From AWTP1-13 sp035253505 (GTDB lineage: Bacteria; Pseudomonadota; Alphaproteobacteria; Rhizobiales; Hyphomicrobiaceae), in NCBI GenBank assembly GCA_035253505.1, contig DATFCC010000134.1:1-24152 (forward strand): DNA of 24,152 bases, read 5' to 3'. A program made the translations under genes and the position numbers. The notes beneath the pieces are model-generated. The model was not told where the DNA came from and made no database searches. It saw only the letters and a list, made by a program, of their open reading frames with translations. Below are positions 1 through 7,268 of this stretch, piece after piece. Numbering within the stretch: position 1 is the first letter of the stretch; every line of letters begins with the position of its first letter.

Positions 1-357
1 GGCGGAGCCGGCGCGCTCATTGCAATCCTGATCGCGGTGGCCATCATCCTCATCTCGTGGGGGTTGTCGACGCTTATCCGTCTGGCGCTCTCGCGGTCGC
101 GCGAATACCTGGCCGACGCCGGCTCGGCCGAATTGACGAAGAACCCGGACGCTCTCATTCGCGCCCTGCGCAAGATCGAGCGTCGTGCCGCGCTCGATGT
201 GCCTTCGCGCATGGAGGCCTTCTTCATCGAGAACCCGGTCGCCAATCGGGTCTCGGGCCTGTTTTCGACCCATCCCAGCGTCGATGACCGCGTGGCGGCG
301 CTCGAGCGCTTCGCCGGCGCCCGCGAGGGTGCGCCGGAAGCATCGCCGCAATCATAG
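1..357 (+). CDS. htpX: HtpX-like M48 family zinc metalloprotease, C-terminal part (5' truncated by window)
   Basis: The frame is open from base 1 to a TAG at 355–357, so only the last 118 residues are present. It begins with a hydrophobic membrane segment of about 20 residues (AILIAVAIILISWG and flanks). Next comes SREYLADAGSAEL, the M48/HtpX motif whose Glu is the third zinc ligand; the HEXXH motif lies upstream, outside the window. After that are NPDALIRALRKIE and a THPSVDDRVAALE ending, both typical of HtpX. Family knowledge: HtpX is an inner-membrane protease that degrades misfolded membrane proteins under envelope stress. The tail after the last helix is short and uncharged. The membrane segment, zinc-ligand motif and C-terminal signature together make the assignment firm. 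The first part of the gene and its regulation cannot be judged. Confidence 0.9.
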   Translation, partial: GGAGALIAILIAVAIILISWGLSTLIRLALSRSREYLADAGSAELTKNPDALIRALRKIERRAALDVPSRMEAFFIENPVANRVSGLFSTHPSVDDRVAALERFAGAREGAPEASPQS

Positions 358-401
358 GGATTTCGGGCAGCCCGCCTCGGCGTCGACGCGGGCCGGCTGG
401 G

Positions 402-626
402 CTAGGCGGACCGCCGGCCTTTGTCGCGGTAGCGATGGGCGTAGTCGTAGATGCTCACGAGCACGGCCGGGGAATTATCGACCGCCACGGCCAGGGCAGC
501 GCCCGTCGCCAGGGCACGCACCTTGGACGCCGTGTCCGCAGCCTCGGCGCGGGTCATGCAGTCCGGGATGTTGTCGTTGCCTGCCGCGGCCCGCCGGGCG
601 GCTAGGCGCAGAACGGTGGCAAACAT
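402..626 (-). CDS. Small hypothetical protein (74 aa)
   Basis: I do not recognise this protein. The ATG at 626 is preceded by a strong GAGGAG ribosome-binding site at 635–640 with an 8-nt spacer, which is the main reason for calling it a gene. The product starts with a basic stretch (LRLAARRAAAG), then GNDNIPDC with its single cysteine, an Ala-rich helical middle (MTRAEAADTASKVRALA) and a short hydrophobic segment (TGAALAVAVD). It ends in a charged tail rich in Tyr and Arg (IYDYAHRYRDKGRR). There is no obvious signal peptide or membrane helix. It lies tail-to-tail with htpX (44-bp gap) and head-to-head with the FAD oxidase at 825, so the two may share the 627–824 control region. A spurious frame is possible but less likely given the start signals. 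Confidence 0.6.
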   Translation of the reverse strand: MFATVLRLAARRAAAGNDNIPDCMTRAEAADTASKVRALATGAALAVAVDNSPAVLVSIYDYAHRYRDKGRRSA

Positions 627-699
627 CTCTGTGTCTCCTCGTGCGCGAAAGCAAAGCCTGCATCATGCCGGCCTTGGTCTGCCGCCTAAATCGGCTGAG

Positions 700-729
700 T
701 TGCGCCTTGTCGCAAGAAGGCTAGCCTTC
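700..729. promoter_or_regulatory. Tandem dyads in the divergent control region upstream of the FAD oxidase
   Basis: Between the small gene starting at 626 and the oxidase at 825 there are two adjoining inverted repeats. TTGCG (700–704) and CGCAA (711–715) are separated by 6 nt. Directly next to them is a perfect 14-bp palindrome, GAAGGCTAGCCTTC, at 716–729. The position, between two divergent starts, fits an operator for either gene. No regulator binding this sequence is known to me, and no clear -35/-10 pair was found. Confidence 0.3.
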
Positions 730-824
730 ACTTCCCAACACGACTGTGTGAACATTGTTCTCCAGCCGGTTTGCGCCAATCGGGGCACAGGCATAGGACG
801 GCGGGCGAAAAGGATGCGGCGGGA

Positions 825-2237
825 GTGAAATCCGTGGGCCAGGCAGGCAGCGAGCACAGCAAAGACGGGGTCGCGACGGCCATCGCCATACTGCGGCAGC
901 GGTTCGGCGACCGGCTGCAGACGGGCGAGGCCATTCGGCGCCAGCACGCCAACACCATCACGTGGATACCGAACCAGCCGCCCGATGCCGTCGTCTGGGT
1001 GCAGGATCAGGACGAGGTATGCGAGGTCGTGCGCGTGGCTCGCACCCACCGCGTGCCCATCATCCCCTATGGCGCCGGGACTTCGCTGGAAGGCCACATC
1101 AACGCGCCGCGCGGCGGCCTGTCGGTCGATTTCTCGAACATGAACCGCGTGCTCGCCGTCAACGAGCGCGATCTCGACTGCGTGGTGGAACCCGGCGTCT
1201 CGCGCAAGCAGCTCAACGAATTTCTGCGAGACTCGGGGCTGTTCTTTCCGGTCGACCCGGGGGCCGAGGAGGCCACCATCGGCGGCATGGCTGCCACCCG
1301 CGCGTCCGGCACCAACGCCGTGCGCTACGGCACCATGCGCGAGAATGTGCTCAACCTCACGGCGATCATGCCGGACGGCTCGGTCGTGAAGACCGCGCAG
1401 CGCGCGCGCAAGTCCTCCGCCGGCTACGACCTCACACGGTTGCTGGTGGGCTCGGAAGGGACGCTCGGGATCATCACCCAGATCACGCTGCGCCTCTACG
1501 GCATCCCGGAGCGCATTCTCGCTGCCGTGTGCCCGTTTGCGACGCTGGAGGGCGCCTGCAACGCGGTGATTCAGTCGATCCAATTAGGGCTGGGCGTCGC
1601 CCGCATGGAGCTGCTGGACCCGGCCCAGATCCGCGCCGTCAACATCTACTCGAAGCTGTCGCTGGAGGAAAAACCCACCCTCTTCCTCGAGTTTCACGGC
1701 ACGGAGGCCGGCGCCCGCGACCAGGTCGAGCAGTTCAAGGCGATCGCCGAGAGTGAAGGCGCATTGCGCTTCGACTGGGCCGAGACCGAGGAGGAGCGCC
1801 GCCGTCTGTGGAAGGCCCGGCATGACGTGTACTGGGCGGTCAAGACGGTGTGGCCCGGCAAGGATGCGCTGGCCACCGACGTGTGCGTGCCGATCTCGAG
1901 GCTCGCCGAATGCGTGATGGAGACACACAAGGATATCGAGGCCTCGGGCCTCACCGCGCCGCTCGCCGGACACGCCGGCGACGGCAACTTCCACACCTCG
2001 GTGGTGTTCGACCGCAACGATCCCAAGGAGCTGGCGGCGGTGGAGGGTTACCTGAAGCGCCTGGCCGAGCGCGCCATCCGCATGGAAGGCACCTGCACGG
2101 GCGAGCACGGCGTTGGCCAGGGCAAGAGCAAGTATCTGAAGGCCGAGCTCGGCGACGGCCTCGCAGTCATGCGCGCCATCAAGGCGGCGCTAGACCCTCA
2201 CGACCTGTTCAACCCCGGCAAGATCCTGCCGGCCTGA
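825..2237 (+). CDS. FAD-linked oxidase, D-lactate dehydrogenase (cytochrome)-like
   Basis: About 470 residues, VAO/PCMH superfamily. The N-terminal FAD domain carries PYGAGTSLEGH (pyrophosphate-binding loop), then VVEPGV, FFPVDPGAEEATIGGM and LVGSEGTLGIIT. The C-terminal cap has HAGDGNFHT and GTCTGEHGVGQGKSKYL, which supply the two His and one Glu that bind the divalent metal in the LDHD/D2HGDH group, and ends in HDLFNPGKILPA. Family knowledge: such enzymes oxidise D-2-hydroxy acids, usually D-lactate to pyruvate, passing electrons to cytochrome c or quinone. Exact substrate here is inferred. Start: a TTG at 771 keeps the frame open but adds an atypical Arg/His-rich stretch. The GTG at 825, with AGGA at 811–814, gives an N-terminus of normal length ahead of RFGDRLQTGEAIRRQH. 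Transcribed alone, facing the small gene at 2333. Confidence 0.88.
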   Translation: MKSVGQAGSEHSKDGVATAIAILRQRFGDRLQTGEAIRRQHANTITWIPNQPPDAVVWVQDQDEVCEVVRVARTHRVPIIPYGAGTSLEGHINAPRGGLSVDFSNMNRVLAVNERDLDCVVEPGVSRKQLNEFLRDSGLFFPVDPGAEEATIGGMAATRASGTNAVRYGTMRENVLNLTAIMPDGSVVKTAQRARKSSAGYDLTRLLVGSEGTLGIITQITLRLYGIPERILAAVCPFATLEGACNAVIQSIQLGLGVARMELLDPAQIRAVNIYSKLSLEEKPTLFLEFHGTEAGARDQVEQFKAIAESEGALRFDWAETEEERRRLWKARHDVYWAVKTVWPGKDALATDVCVPISRLAECVMETHKDIEASGLTAPLAGHAGDGNFHTSVVFDRNDPKELAAVEGYLKRLAERAIRMEGTCTGEHGVGQGKSKYLKAELGDGLAVMRAIKAALDPHDLFNPGKILPA

Positions 2238-2332
2238 GCCCGCCCGGAGAGTTTGCAGGGAAGTCGCCTTTTCAGCCGACCGATCCTGGCAAACCCCTCC
2301 GGCGAGCAGCGATCCTCGCGGGTCGCAACCGA

Positions 2333-2548
2333 TCAGATGTCATCCAGGCTGAACAGGTTGAGCCCCGCGTGGTGGACGTCCTCGCCGAGGCCATCCGTCT
2401 GGAAGAAGCTCAGCGGACCGACCGTGACGGCCGGGCCATGGTCGTTGGCATGGTCGTGGTTGGCGAAAGGGGCGAGATTCAAGGTTTCGTGAAGGTTGGC
2501 GTGGTCGATCTTGATCAGCCCGCCCAGCAGATTGGTTGTCTTGGCCAT
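2333..2548 (-). CDS. Small His/Asp-rich hypothetical protein (71 aa)
   Basis: Unrecognised. The ATG at 2548 has a GAGGAG ribosome-binding site at 2557–2562 with an 8-nt spacer, the same arrangement as the small gene at 402–626. The product has seven histidines (residues 16, 20, 31, 33, 37, 59, 60) and nine Asp/Glu, few basic residues and no cysteine. The histidines cluster in HDHANDH (31–37) and a later HH pair. Leucine-rich turns (NLLGGLIKIDH, LHETLNLAPF, GLNLFSLDD) surround them. There is no signal peptide or membrane helix. It lies 177 bp downstream of the ATPase gene on the same strand and tail-to-tail with the FAD oxidase. Metal binding is conceivable from composition but nothing proves it. 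It is called real mainly on its start signal and biased, non-shadow-like composition. Confidence 0.6.
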   Translation of the reverse strand: MAKTTNLLGGLIKIDHANLHETLNLAPFANHDHANDHGPAVTVGPLSFFQTDGLGEDVHHAGLNLFSLDDI

Positions 2549-2725
2549 CGTGAATGCTCCTCAAGGTGCATGACGTTGTTGTGACGGCTCTAGGATGATG
2601 CCGGATGGCCCGGAGCGCACCTGTCGCAACCGACAGCGCATTTGGATCGACCCCGTTTGCGTCGTCGCGCGGGGCCGCGACCTCGGTCCGATCCCTAAAG
2701 AAGGGTTGCCGATCGGCCCGACATC

Positions 2726-3850
2726 TCAGCTCGCCGGCTTTGGCCGGGCGGCGATCCAGCGCGCCAGCTCGGGGTCATCGAAGACATAGGCGGTATTGCT
2801 GTCGACGCGGGTGACGATGCCCAATCGAACGAGCCGGCGGAGCGCCGTCTGGGTCTGGGCGATGGTGGGCGGTTGAGCGTCGGTAAGCCGCCCGATCTCC
2901 GCGCGGTTGGCTTCGCTGAAGGGGGCTTCCACGCCTTTGGCGAGAGTGTGAGCCAGCGCGCGCTGCAGCGGATTGAGCGACAACCAGAGACGGTCATAGC
3001 CGAGATTGGCGGCGAGCCCGCTCCGCAGCCTCGCCAGGGCCGATGGGATGTCGCGCTTGGTCTCAGGCAGCAGCAACTCGAGCAGCTTGCGAAAGAAGAA
3101 CGGGTTCTGGTGCAAGCCGTCGAAGGCGGCAAGCGCTGCCGCGCGGTCCAGTCGCTCACCCGTGGCGCGCTGGAAGGCGGCAAGCAGATGATCGACGAAC
3201 GGCGCGCCGAGGGGCTCCAGTTCGATCGACGTGGCGAAATGGAAGAACGGCGCGTGCCGGTCGGAGAACATGGCCGCTAGCGCGTCCCGGTTGGAGCCGG
3301 TGAAGATCGCCGCCAGGCCGTCACGGCGCCGGTCCAGGCTGGTGCGCAACGCGGCCACCAGCGGGCGGTTGACCGGCTCCGCCGCCAGCTCCTGCACCTC
3401 GTCCAGCATGAGGATGGTCGCCTTCCGCTTGCGTGACAGCCGCCCCAGCAGGTCGTCCATGGCCAGCAGGACGTCCGCGGTCGGAGTGCCCTTGAGGTCG
3501 CCGAGGTCGACCTCGATGCCCGCCACCTTGGCGCCGATCTTGATGCGGGATCCGAAGCCTTCGGCGAGCCAACGGAGCTGGCCTGCGAGCCCGGGCCTGC
3601 GCAGGCCCTCCTGCAGAGCCGCCAGCAGCGTCGCGGCGGGCGACAGCGGCGACTGCCAGAAGCTGGCGTAGACCACGCGGTGGCCGGCCTTCTCAGCCAG
3701 CGGCCCGAGATCGCGAATCAGGAACTCCGTCTTGCCGATGCGGCGCGGGCCGAACAGCACGAGCGCGTTGGCCAGCCGCTTTTCGATGAGCGCGAACGTG
3801 CGCTTGGCGAGCTCAGTGCGCGGGTAGTGCCAGGGGTCTGGGGTGGTCAT
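2726..3850 (-). CDS. AAA/STAND-type ATP-binding protein with C-terminal winged helix
   Basis: 374 residues. The P-loop is GPRRIGKT at 34–41 (Walker A), the Walker B is TILMLDE around 145–151, and FTGSN near 183–187 fits a sensor-1 strand. The middle (about 200–300) is helical. The end (about 325–368) looks like a winged helix: IAQTQTALRRLVRLGIVTRV followed by YVFDDPELARWIA. This architecture matches the archaeal-type ATPase/MNS branch of STAND NTPases, often annotated simply as ATP-binding protein. Members are thought to be molecular switches, but partners are mostly unknown. It is an orphan here: prpE lies upstream on the same strand (80-bp gap) and a small His-rich gene 177 bp downstream. 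The start at 3850 has no strong ribosome-binding site. A perfect palindrome sits 23 bp upstream of the start and may be an autoregulatory site. Confidence 0.82.
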   Translation of the reverse strand: MTTPDPWHYPRTELAKRTFALIEKRLANALVLFGPRRIGKTEFLIRDLGPLAEKAGHRVVYASFWQSPLSPAATLLAALQEGLRRPGLAGQLRWLAEGFGSRIKIGAKVAGIEVDLGDLKGTPTADVLLAMDDLLGRLSRKRKATILMLDEVQELAAEPVNRPLVAALRTSLDRRRDGLAAIFTGSNRDALAAMFSDRHAPFFHFATSIELEPLGAPFVDHLLAAFQRATGERLDRAAALAAFDGLHQNPFFFRKLLELLLPETKRDIPSALARLRSGLAANLGYDRLWLSLNPLQRALAHTLAKGVEAPFSEANRAEIGRLTDAQPPTIAQTQTALRRLVRLGIVTRVDSNTAYVFDDPELARWIAARPKPAS

Positions 3851-3872
3851 CGATAGCCAGGAATAGCGCAGG

Positions 3873-3888
3873 ATGGCTATATAGCCAT
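3873..3888. promoter_or_regulatory. Perfect 16-bp palindrome upstream of the ATPase gene
   Basis: The sequence ATGGCTATATAGCCAT is perfectly self-complementary and centred in the 80-bp gap between the prpE stop and the ATPase start. The hexamer TGGCTA or its complement TAGCCA occurs four times within 54 bp (3854–3859, 3874–3879, 3882–3887, 3902–3907), with a near copy TGGCCTA at 3891–3897. The TATATA centre could overlap a -10 element. A repressor operator is the simplest reading; the binding protein is unknown. Confidence 0.45.
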
Positions 3889-3930
3889 AGTGGCCTACGA
3901 ATGGCTACGGCTTTCCGGAACCCGGCGCCG

Positions 3931-5841
3931 CTAGCGGGCGATCATCCCGCGCTCGCTCATGGCGCTCGTGATCTCGTCCAGAATGACGGGGTCGTCGATG
4001 GTTGCGGGCATCTTCCATGGCTCCCCGTCGGCGATCTGGCGCATGGTGCCCCGCAGGATCTTGCCCGAGCGGGTCTTGGGCAGGCGCTTCACGGTCATCA
4101 CGGTCTTGAAGGCGGCGACCGGCCCGATCTCGTCGCGCACGAGCTTGACCACCTCGCCCTCGATCTCGGCCGATGGGCGGTTCACGCCCGCATTGAGAAC
4201 GATGAAGCCCGCGGGGATCTGCCCCTTCATGGTGTCGGCCACCCCCACCACGGCGCACTCCGCTACATCCTTGTGCTTGGCGACGATCTCCTCCATCTGG
4301 CCTGTCGAGAGGCGGTGGCCCGCCACGTTGATGACGTCATCGGTGCGAGCCATGACGTACGCGTAGCCTTCGGCGTCCATGTAACCCGCGTCCGACGTCG
4401 TGTAGTAGCCCGGGAACTCGGCCAGGTAGCTCTGGCGGAAGCGCTCGTCGTTGCCCCACAACGTGGGCAGGCACGACGGTGGCAGCGGCAGCTTGATGGC
4501 GAGCGTCCCCGTCTCGCCTGGCGGCACCGGCTGGCCGCCGCTGTCCAGCACCTGCAGGTCGTAGCCCGGCATCGGAACGGTCGGCGAGCCGTATTTCACC
4601 GGCAGTGCGCCGAGCCCCACCGGATTGCCGCAGATCGGCCATCCGGTCTCGGTCTGCCACCAGTGATCGTATACCGGCACCTTCAGGTTCGCCTCCGCCC
4701 ACTTGATGGTCTCGGGATCGGCACGCTCGCCGGCAAGGAACAGGGTGCGGAAGGCACGCAGGTCATAGCGGCCGATGTGCTCGCCCTTGGGATCGTCGCG
4801 CTTGATGGCGCGGAAGGCGGTCGGCGCCGTGAACATGACCGCCACCTTGTGCTCGGCAATGACCCGCCAGAAGGCGCCGGCGTCCGGCGTTCCCACCGGC
4901 TTGCCTTCGTAGAGGATTGTGGTGCAGCCGTGCAGCAGCGGCGCATAGCAGATGTAGGAGTGGCCGACCACCCAGCCGACGTCCGAGGCCGCCCAATAGG
5001 CTTCACCCGGCTCCACGCCGTAGTGGTTCTTCATGCTCCACTTGAGGGCCACCATGTGGCCGCCGTTGTCGCGTATCACGCCTTTCGGTTGGCCCGTGGT
5101 CCCCGACGTGTAGAGGATGTAGAGGGGGTCGGTGGCAAGCATCGCGACGCAGCCGGCCTTGCGACCGAGTGCCTTGGCGCCGGCGACGGTACCTTCCCAA
5201 TCGTGGTCACGGCCGGCCACCATCGTGGCTTCCGCCATCGGCCGCTGCAGCATGAGCACCGACCCGGGCTTGTGCCTCGCCAGGTCGATGGCCGCATCGA
5301 GCAGAGGCTTGTAGTGGACGATGCGCCCCGGCTCGATGCCGCACGATGCCGAGAGGACGGCCACAGGCTTGCAGTCGTCGATCCGCGTTGCCAGCTCGGG
5401 CGCTGCGAAGCCGCCGAACACGACCGAATGGATGGCGCCGATGCGGGCGCAGGCCAGCATGCCGATCACCGCTTCCGGCACCATGGGCATGTAGATGATG
5501 ACGCGGTCACCGCGCTTCACGCCAAGGTCCTGCAGGACGGCGGCCAGCGTCGCCACCTCGTCGCGCAGTTCGGCATAGCTGTAGGCGCGCGTGGTCCTGG
5601 TGACGGGGCTGTCGTAGATCAGCGCCTTCTGCCGCCCGCGTCCGCGCTCCACGTGGCGGTCGAGGCAGTTCCATGCGGTGTTGCACTCCGCGCCAACGAA
5701 CCAGCGCCCGTATTGCCCGGCATACGGGTCGAACACGCGCTCCCACGGCTTGTACCAGTCGATGTCCAGCGCAGCCTCGGCCCAGAACGCGTCCGGATTC
5801 TGCTTCCAGCCGGCATAGACCTCGTGATAGCGGCTCGACAC
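3931..5841 (-). CDS. prpE: Propionyl-CoA synthetase (propionate--CoA ligase)
   Basis: 636 residues, ANL adenylating superfamily. It forms acyl-CoA from propionate (or acetate), ATP and CoA through an acyl-AMP intermediate. Visible motifs in order: the ACS N-terminal cap (AFWAEAALDIDWYKPWERV), VVFGGFAAPELATRI, the AMP-binding loop YTSGTTGQPKGV, FTAPTAFRAIKRDDP, YDHWWQTETGWPICG, YYTTSDAGYMD, VAGHRLSTG and the C-terminal TRSGKILRGTMRQI with the catalytic Lys. GWPI after the QTET motif favours PrpE-type over AcsA-type enzymes. Start: the frame extends to a TTG at 5928, but the GTG at 5841 has GGGAG at 5850–5854 (8-nt spacer) and gives SSRYHEVYAGW, the usual beginning of the family. No prpB/C/D genes are adjacent, so propionate use by the methylcitrate or methylmalonyl route must rely on genes elsewhere. 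Confidence 0.92.
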   Translation of the reverse strand: MSSRYHEVYAGWKQNPDAFWAEAALDIDWYKPWERVFDPYAGQYGRWFVGAECNTAWNCLDRHVERGRGRQKALIYDSPVTRTTRAYSYAELRDEVATLAAVLQDLGVKRGDRVIIYMPMVPEAVIGMLACARIGAIHSVVFGGFAAPELATRIDDCKPVAVLSASCGIEPGRIVHYKPLLDAAIDLARHKPGSVLMLQRPMAEATMVAGRDHDWEGTVAGAKALGRKAGCVAMLATDPLYILYTSGTTGQPKGVIRDNGGHMVALKWSMKNHYGVEPGEAYWAASDVGWVVGHSYICYAPLLHGCTTILYEGKPVGTPDAGAFWRVIAEHKVAVMFTAPTAFRAIKRDDPKGEHIGRYDLRAFRTLFLAGERADPETIKWAEANLKVPVYDHWWQTETGWPICGNPVGLGALPVKYGSPTVPMPGYDLQVLDSGGQPVPPGETGTLAIKLPLPPSCLPTLWGNDERFRQSYLAEFPGYYTTSDAGYMDAEGYAYVMARTDDVINVAGHRLSTGQMEEIVAKHKDVAECAVVGVADTMKGQIPAGFIVLNAGVNRPSAEIEGEVVKLVRDEIGPVAAFKTVMTVKRLPKTRSGKILRGTMRQIADGEPWKMPATIDDPVILDEITSAMSERGMIAR

Positions 5842-5942
5842 TTCCGATACTCCCAGACCGATGGCCGCCGGGCGCGGCCCGTTTGACGGCTCTGCCTGGG
5901 ATTGTGCCGAGCATCGGCCTGAATGCAAGGCGCGGGACGCGC

Positions 5943-6356
5943 TCAGCCAATTGCGGGCGTCCAGCGGCCGTCCGGTATGTGGCGCAACCCTATAGTGGGC
6001 TTGCGGTAGAGGTAGACCCAGGCCACCACCTCCGCGCCCGATGCGAGCCGCACGAGCCGTTCCACGCGGGCGTACTCGGCGGTCTCCTCATTGCCGCCGG
6101 TGAGGCCTTCATAGGCGTCGAGCCAGGCAAACGATCCGGCCGGATCGACCAGCAGGTAGACTTCCCCGTACACCCGGTCGGCGGGATCGCAAGCATCGGC
6201 GACGCCCGGGTACCAGCTTACCGCGTACAGCCGGCCGGCCACGGAGGCGCCGCCGAGCAGCCGCCCCTCGCTCGCCAGGCGAGCTCCCATTCGATGTCCG
6301 GCCGTCGACATCAGAGAGCCGTACACGAACAAATGCGCGTTCATGAGCGTTGCCAT
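5943..6356 (-). CDS. Gamma-glutamylcyclotransferase-fold (AIG2/GGCT-like) protein
   Basis: 137 residues. The N-terminus carries LFVYGSLM (the VYGSL motif at 11–15 lines the substrate pocket of the GGCT fold). WLDAYEG supplies the conserved Glu (residue 83) that acts as general acid/base in active members. VYGEVYLL and VVAWVYLYR form expected beta strands. The length is normal for bacterial AIG2-like proteins. Family knowledge: members release 5-oxoproline from gamma-glutamyl amines or peptides, but many bacterial ones are uncharacterised, so the substrate is open. Two in-frame ATGs (6356 and 6344) are possible; neither has a good ribosome-binding site, and MNAHLFVYGSL from 6344 would also be a natural start. 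It is downstream of the L,D-transpeptidase on the same strand with a short gap (42 bp), possibly cotranscribed. Confidence 0.85.
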   Translation of the reverse strand: MATLMNAHLFVYGSLMSTAGHRMGARLASEGRLLGGASVAGRLYAVSWYPGVADACDPADRVYGEVYLLVDPAGSFAWLDAYEGLTGGNEETAEYARVERLVRLASGAEVVAWVYLYRKPTIGLRHIPDGRWTPAIG

Positions 6357-6398
6357 GCAGCGGTTGCGGCGCGCTTGCAGTTTTCGCGCGCCCGGCGG

Positions 6399-7133
6399 CT
6401 AGGACGCGCGGCTCGATTTCGTCGTTGCCGGCTTCGCCGGCGCCACCTGGTCGGCGACCGCCCTCTCGAGCTCCGGCGGCAGCCGCCGCACCACTTGTAC
6501 GGTGGTGCCGATCTCGACGCGCGAGGCAAGGTCGACGATGTGGCCGTTGAGCATGCGGAAGCAACCGGAGGAGGCTGCACGCCCGATCGAGGATGCGTCG
6601 TTGGTGCCGTGGATGCGATAGAGCGAGTTGCCCAGGTAGAGCGCCATCGCACCCAGGGGGTTCTTGATGCCGCCGGTCATCTTCTCCGGCAGGCGCGGGT
6701 CGCGCCACCGCATCTCTTCGGGCGGATGCCAGTCGGGCCATTCCGCCTTGCGGCTGATTGCCTCCGAGCCGGTCCATGTGAAGCCTTCGCGTCCGACGGA
6801 GATCGGATAGTGCAGCGCCTCCGTGGGGGACTGGATGAGGAAGAGCTGCCGTCCCCTGGTGTCGATCACGATGCTGCCAACCGGATAGCTCGAAGGAAAG
6901 GCGAGCGTGCGCGGCTCCAGGCGGGCGATGTCGGGGCGGGCGCCGCCCGATTGCACGAGCGGGCCGCGCCGGCGAGGCCGGTCATATTCATCGTCGCCCC
7001 ACGGCCAGCCCCAGGAATAGCCGGGCTGTTGGCGGTAGTAGCCGCCGCGACCGTAGGGCGAATCCCACTGCGCGTGCGCTGCGTCGATAGCCGGCAGCGT
7101 CAGCAAGAGCGCGAGTGCGATGCGGCGGCTCAT
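6399..7133 (-). CDS. L,D-transpeptidase (YkuD domain), exported
   Basis: 244 residues from the ATG at 7133. The start is chosen because it opens a signal peptide, MSRRIALALLLTLPAIDAAHAQ, cleaved after AHA, and has GGGAAAGG about 9 nt upstream. An upstream in-frame start at 7205 would bury this signal. After a Gly/Tyr/Trp/Arg-rich linker (about 22–58), the YkuD domain runs from about 83 to 216: VIDTRGRQLFLI, PISVGREGFTW, GTNPLG-like IKNPLGAMALYL, and the catalytic motif RIHGTND followed by SSGCFRM, with His175 and nucleophile Cys191. Family knowledge: these periplasmic enzymes make 3-3 cross-links in peptidoglycan or anchor proteins to it. The next gene upstream on this strand is another exported protein (7269–7898), and the two may act together in the envelope. 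Confidence 0.92.
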   Translation of the reverse strand: MSRRIALALLLTLPAIDAAHAQWDSPYGRGGYYRQQPGYSWGWPWGDDEYDRPRRRGPLVQSGGARPDIARLEPRTLAFPSSYPVGSIVIDTRGRQLFLIQSPTEALHYPISVGREGFTWTGSEAISRKAEWPDWHPPEEMRWRDPRLPEKMTGGIKNPLGAMALYLGNSLYRIHGTNDASSIGRAASSGCFRMLNGHIVDLASRVEIGTTVQVVRRLPPELERAVADQVAPAKPATTKSSRAS

Positions 7134-7268
7134 TCTCTTCAACCTTTCCCGGGAGGCGCGTCGGCTGCCATGTTGCAGCTCAGCGTGGCACTTTGGCATG
7201 CCCATATCTACGGAAAGTTAGCGCAGGGTGGATCAGCGCCATAGGCCGGTGCCGCCGAAGAGGCGACT

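Noticed and set aside
370..393. GCCCGC/GCGGGC dyad between htpX and the small gene as a terminator
   Set aside because: Six-bp arms around a 12-nt loop that contains its own competing palindrome (GCGTCGACGC), no T-run; too weak to list as a feature.
3901..5886. 661-residue open frame on the plus strand opposite prpE
   Set aside because: Antisense shadow in a GC-rich gene: Arg/His/Ala-rich translation with no family motif, fully covered by a convincing propionyl-CoA synthetase on the other strand.
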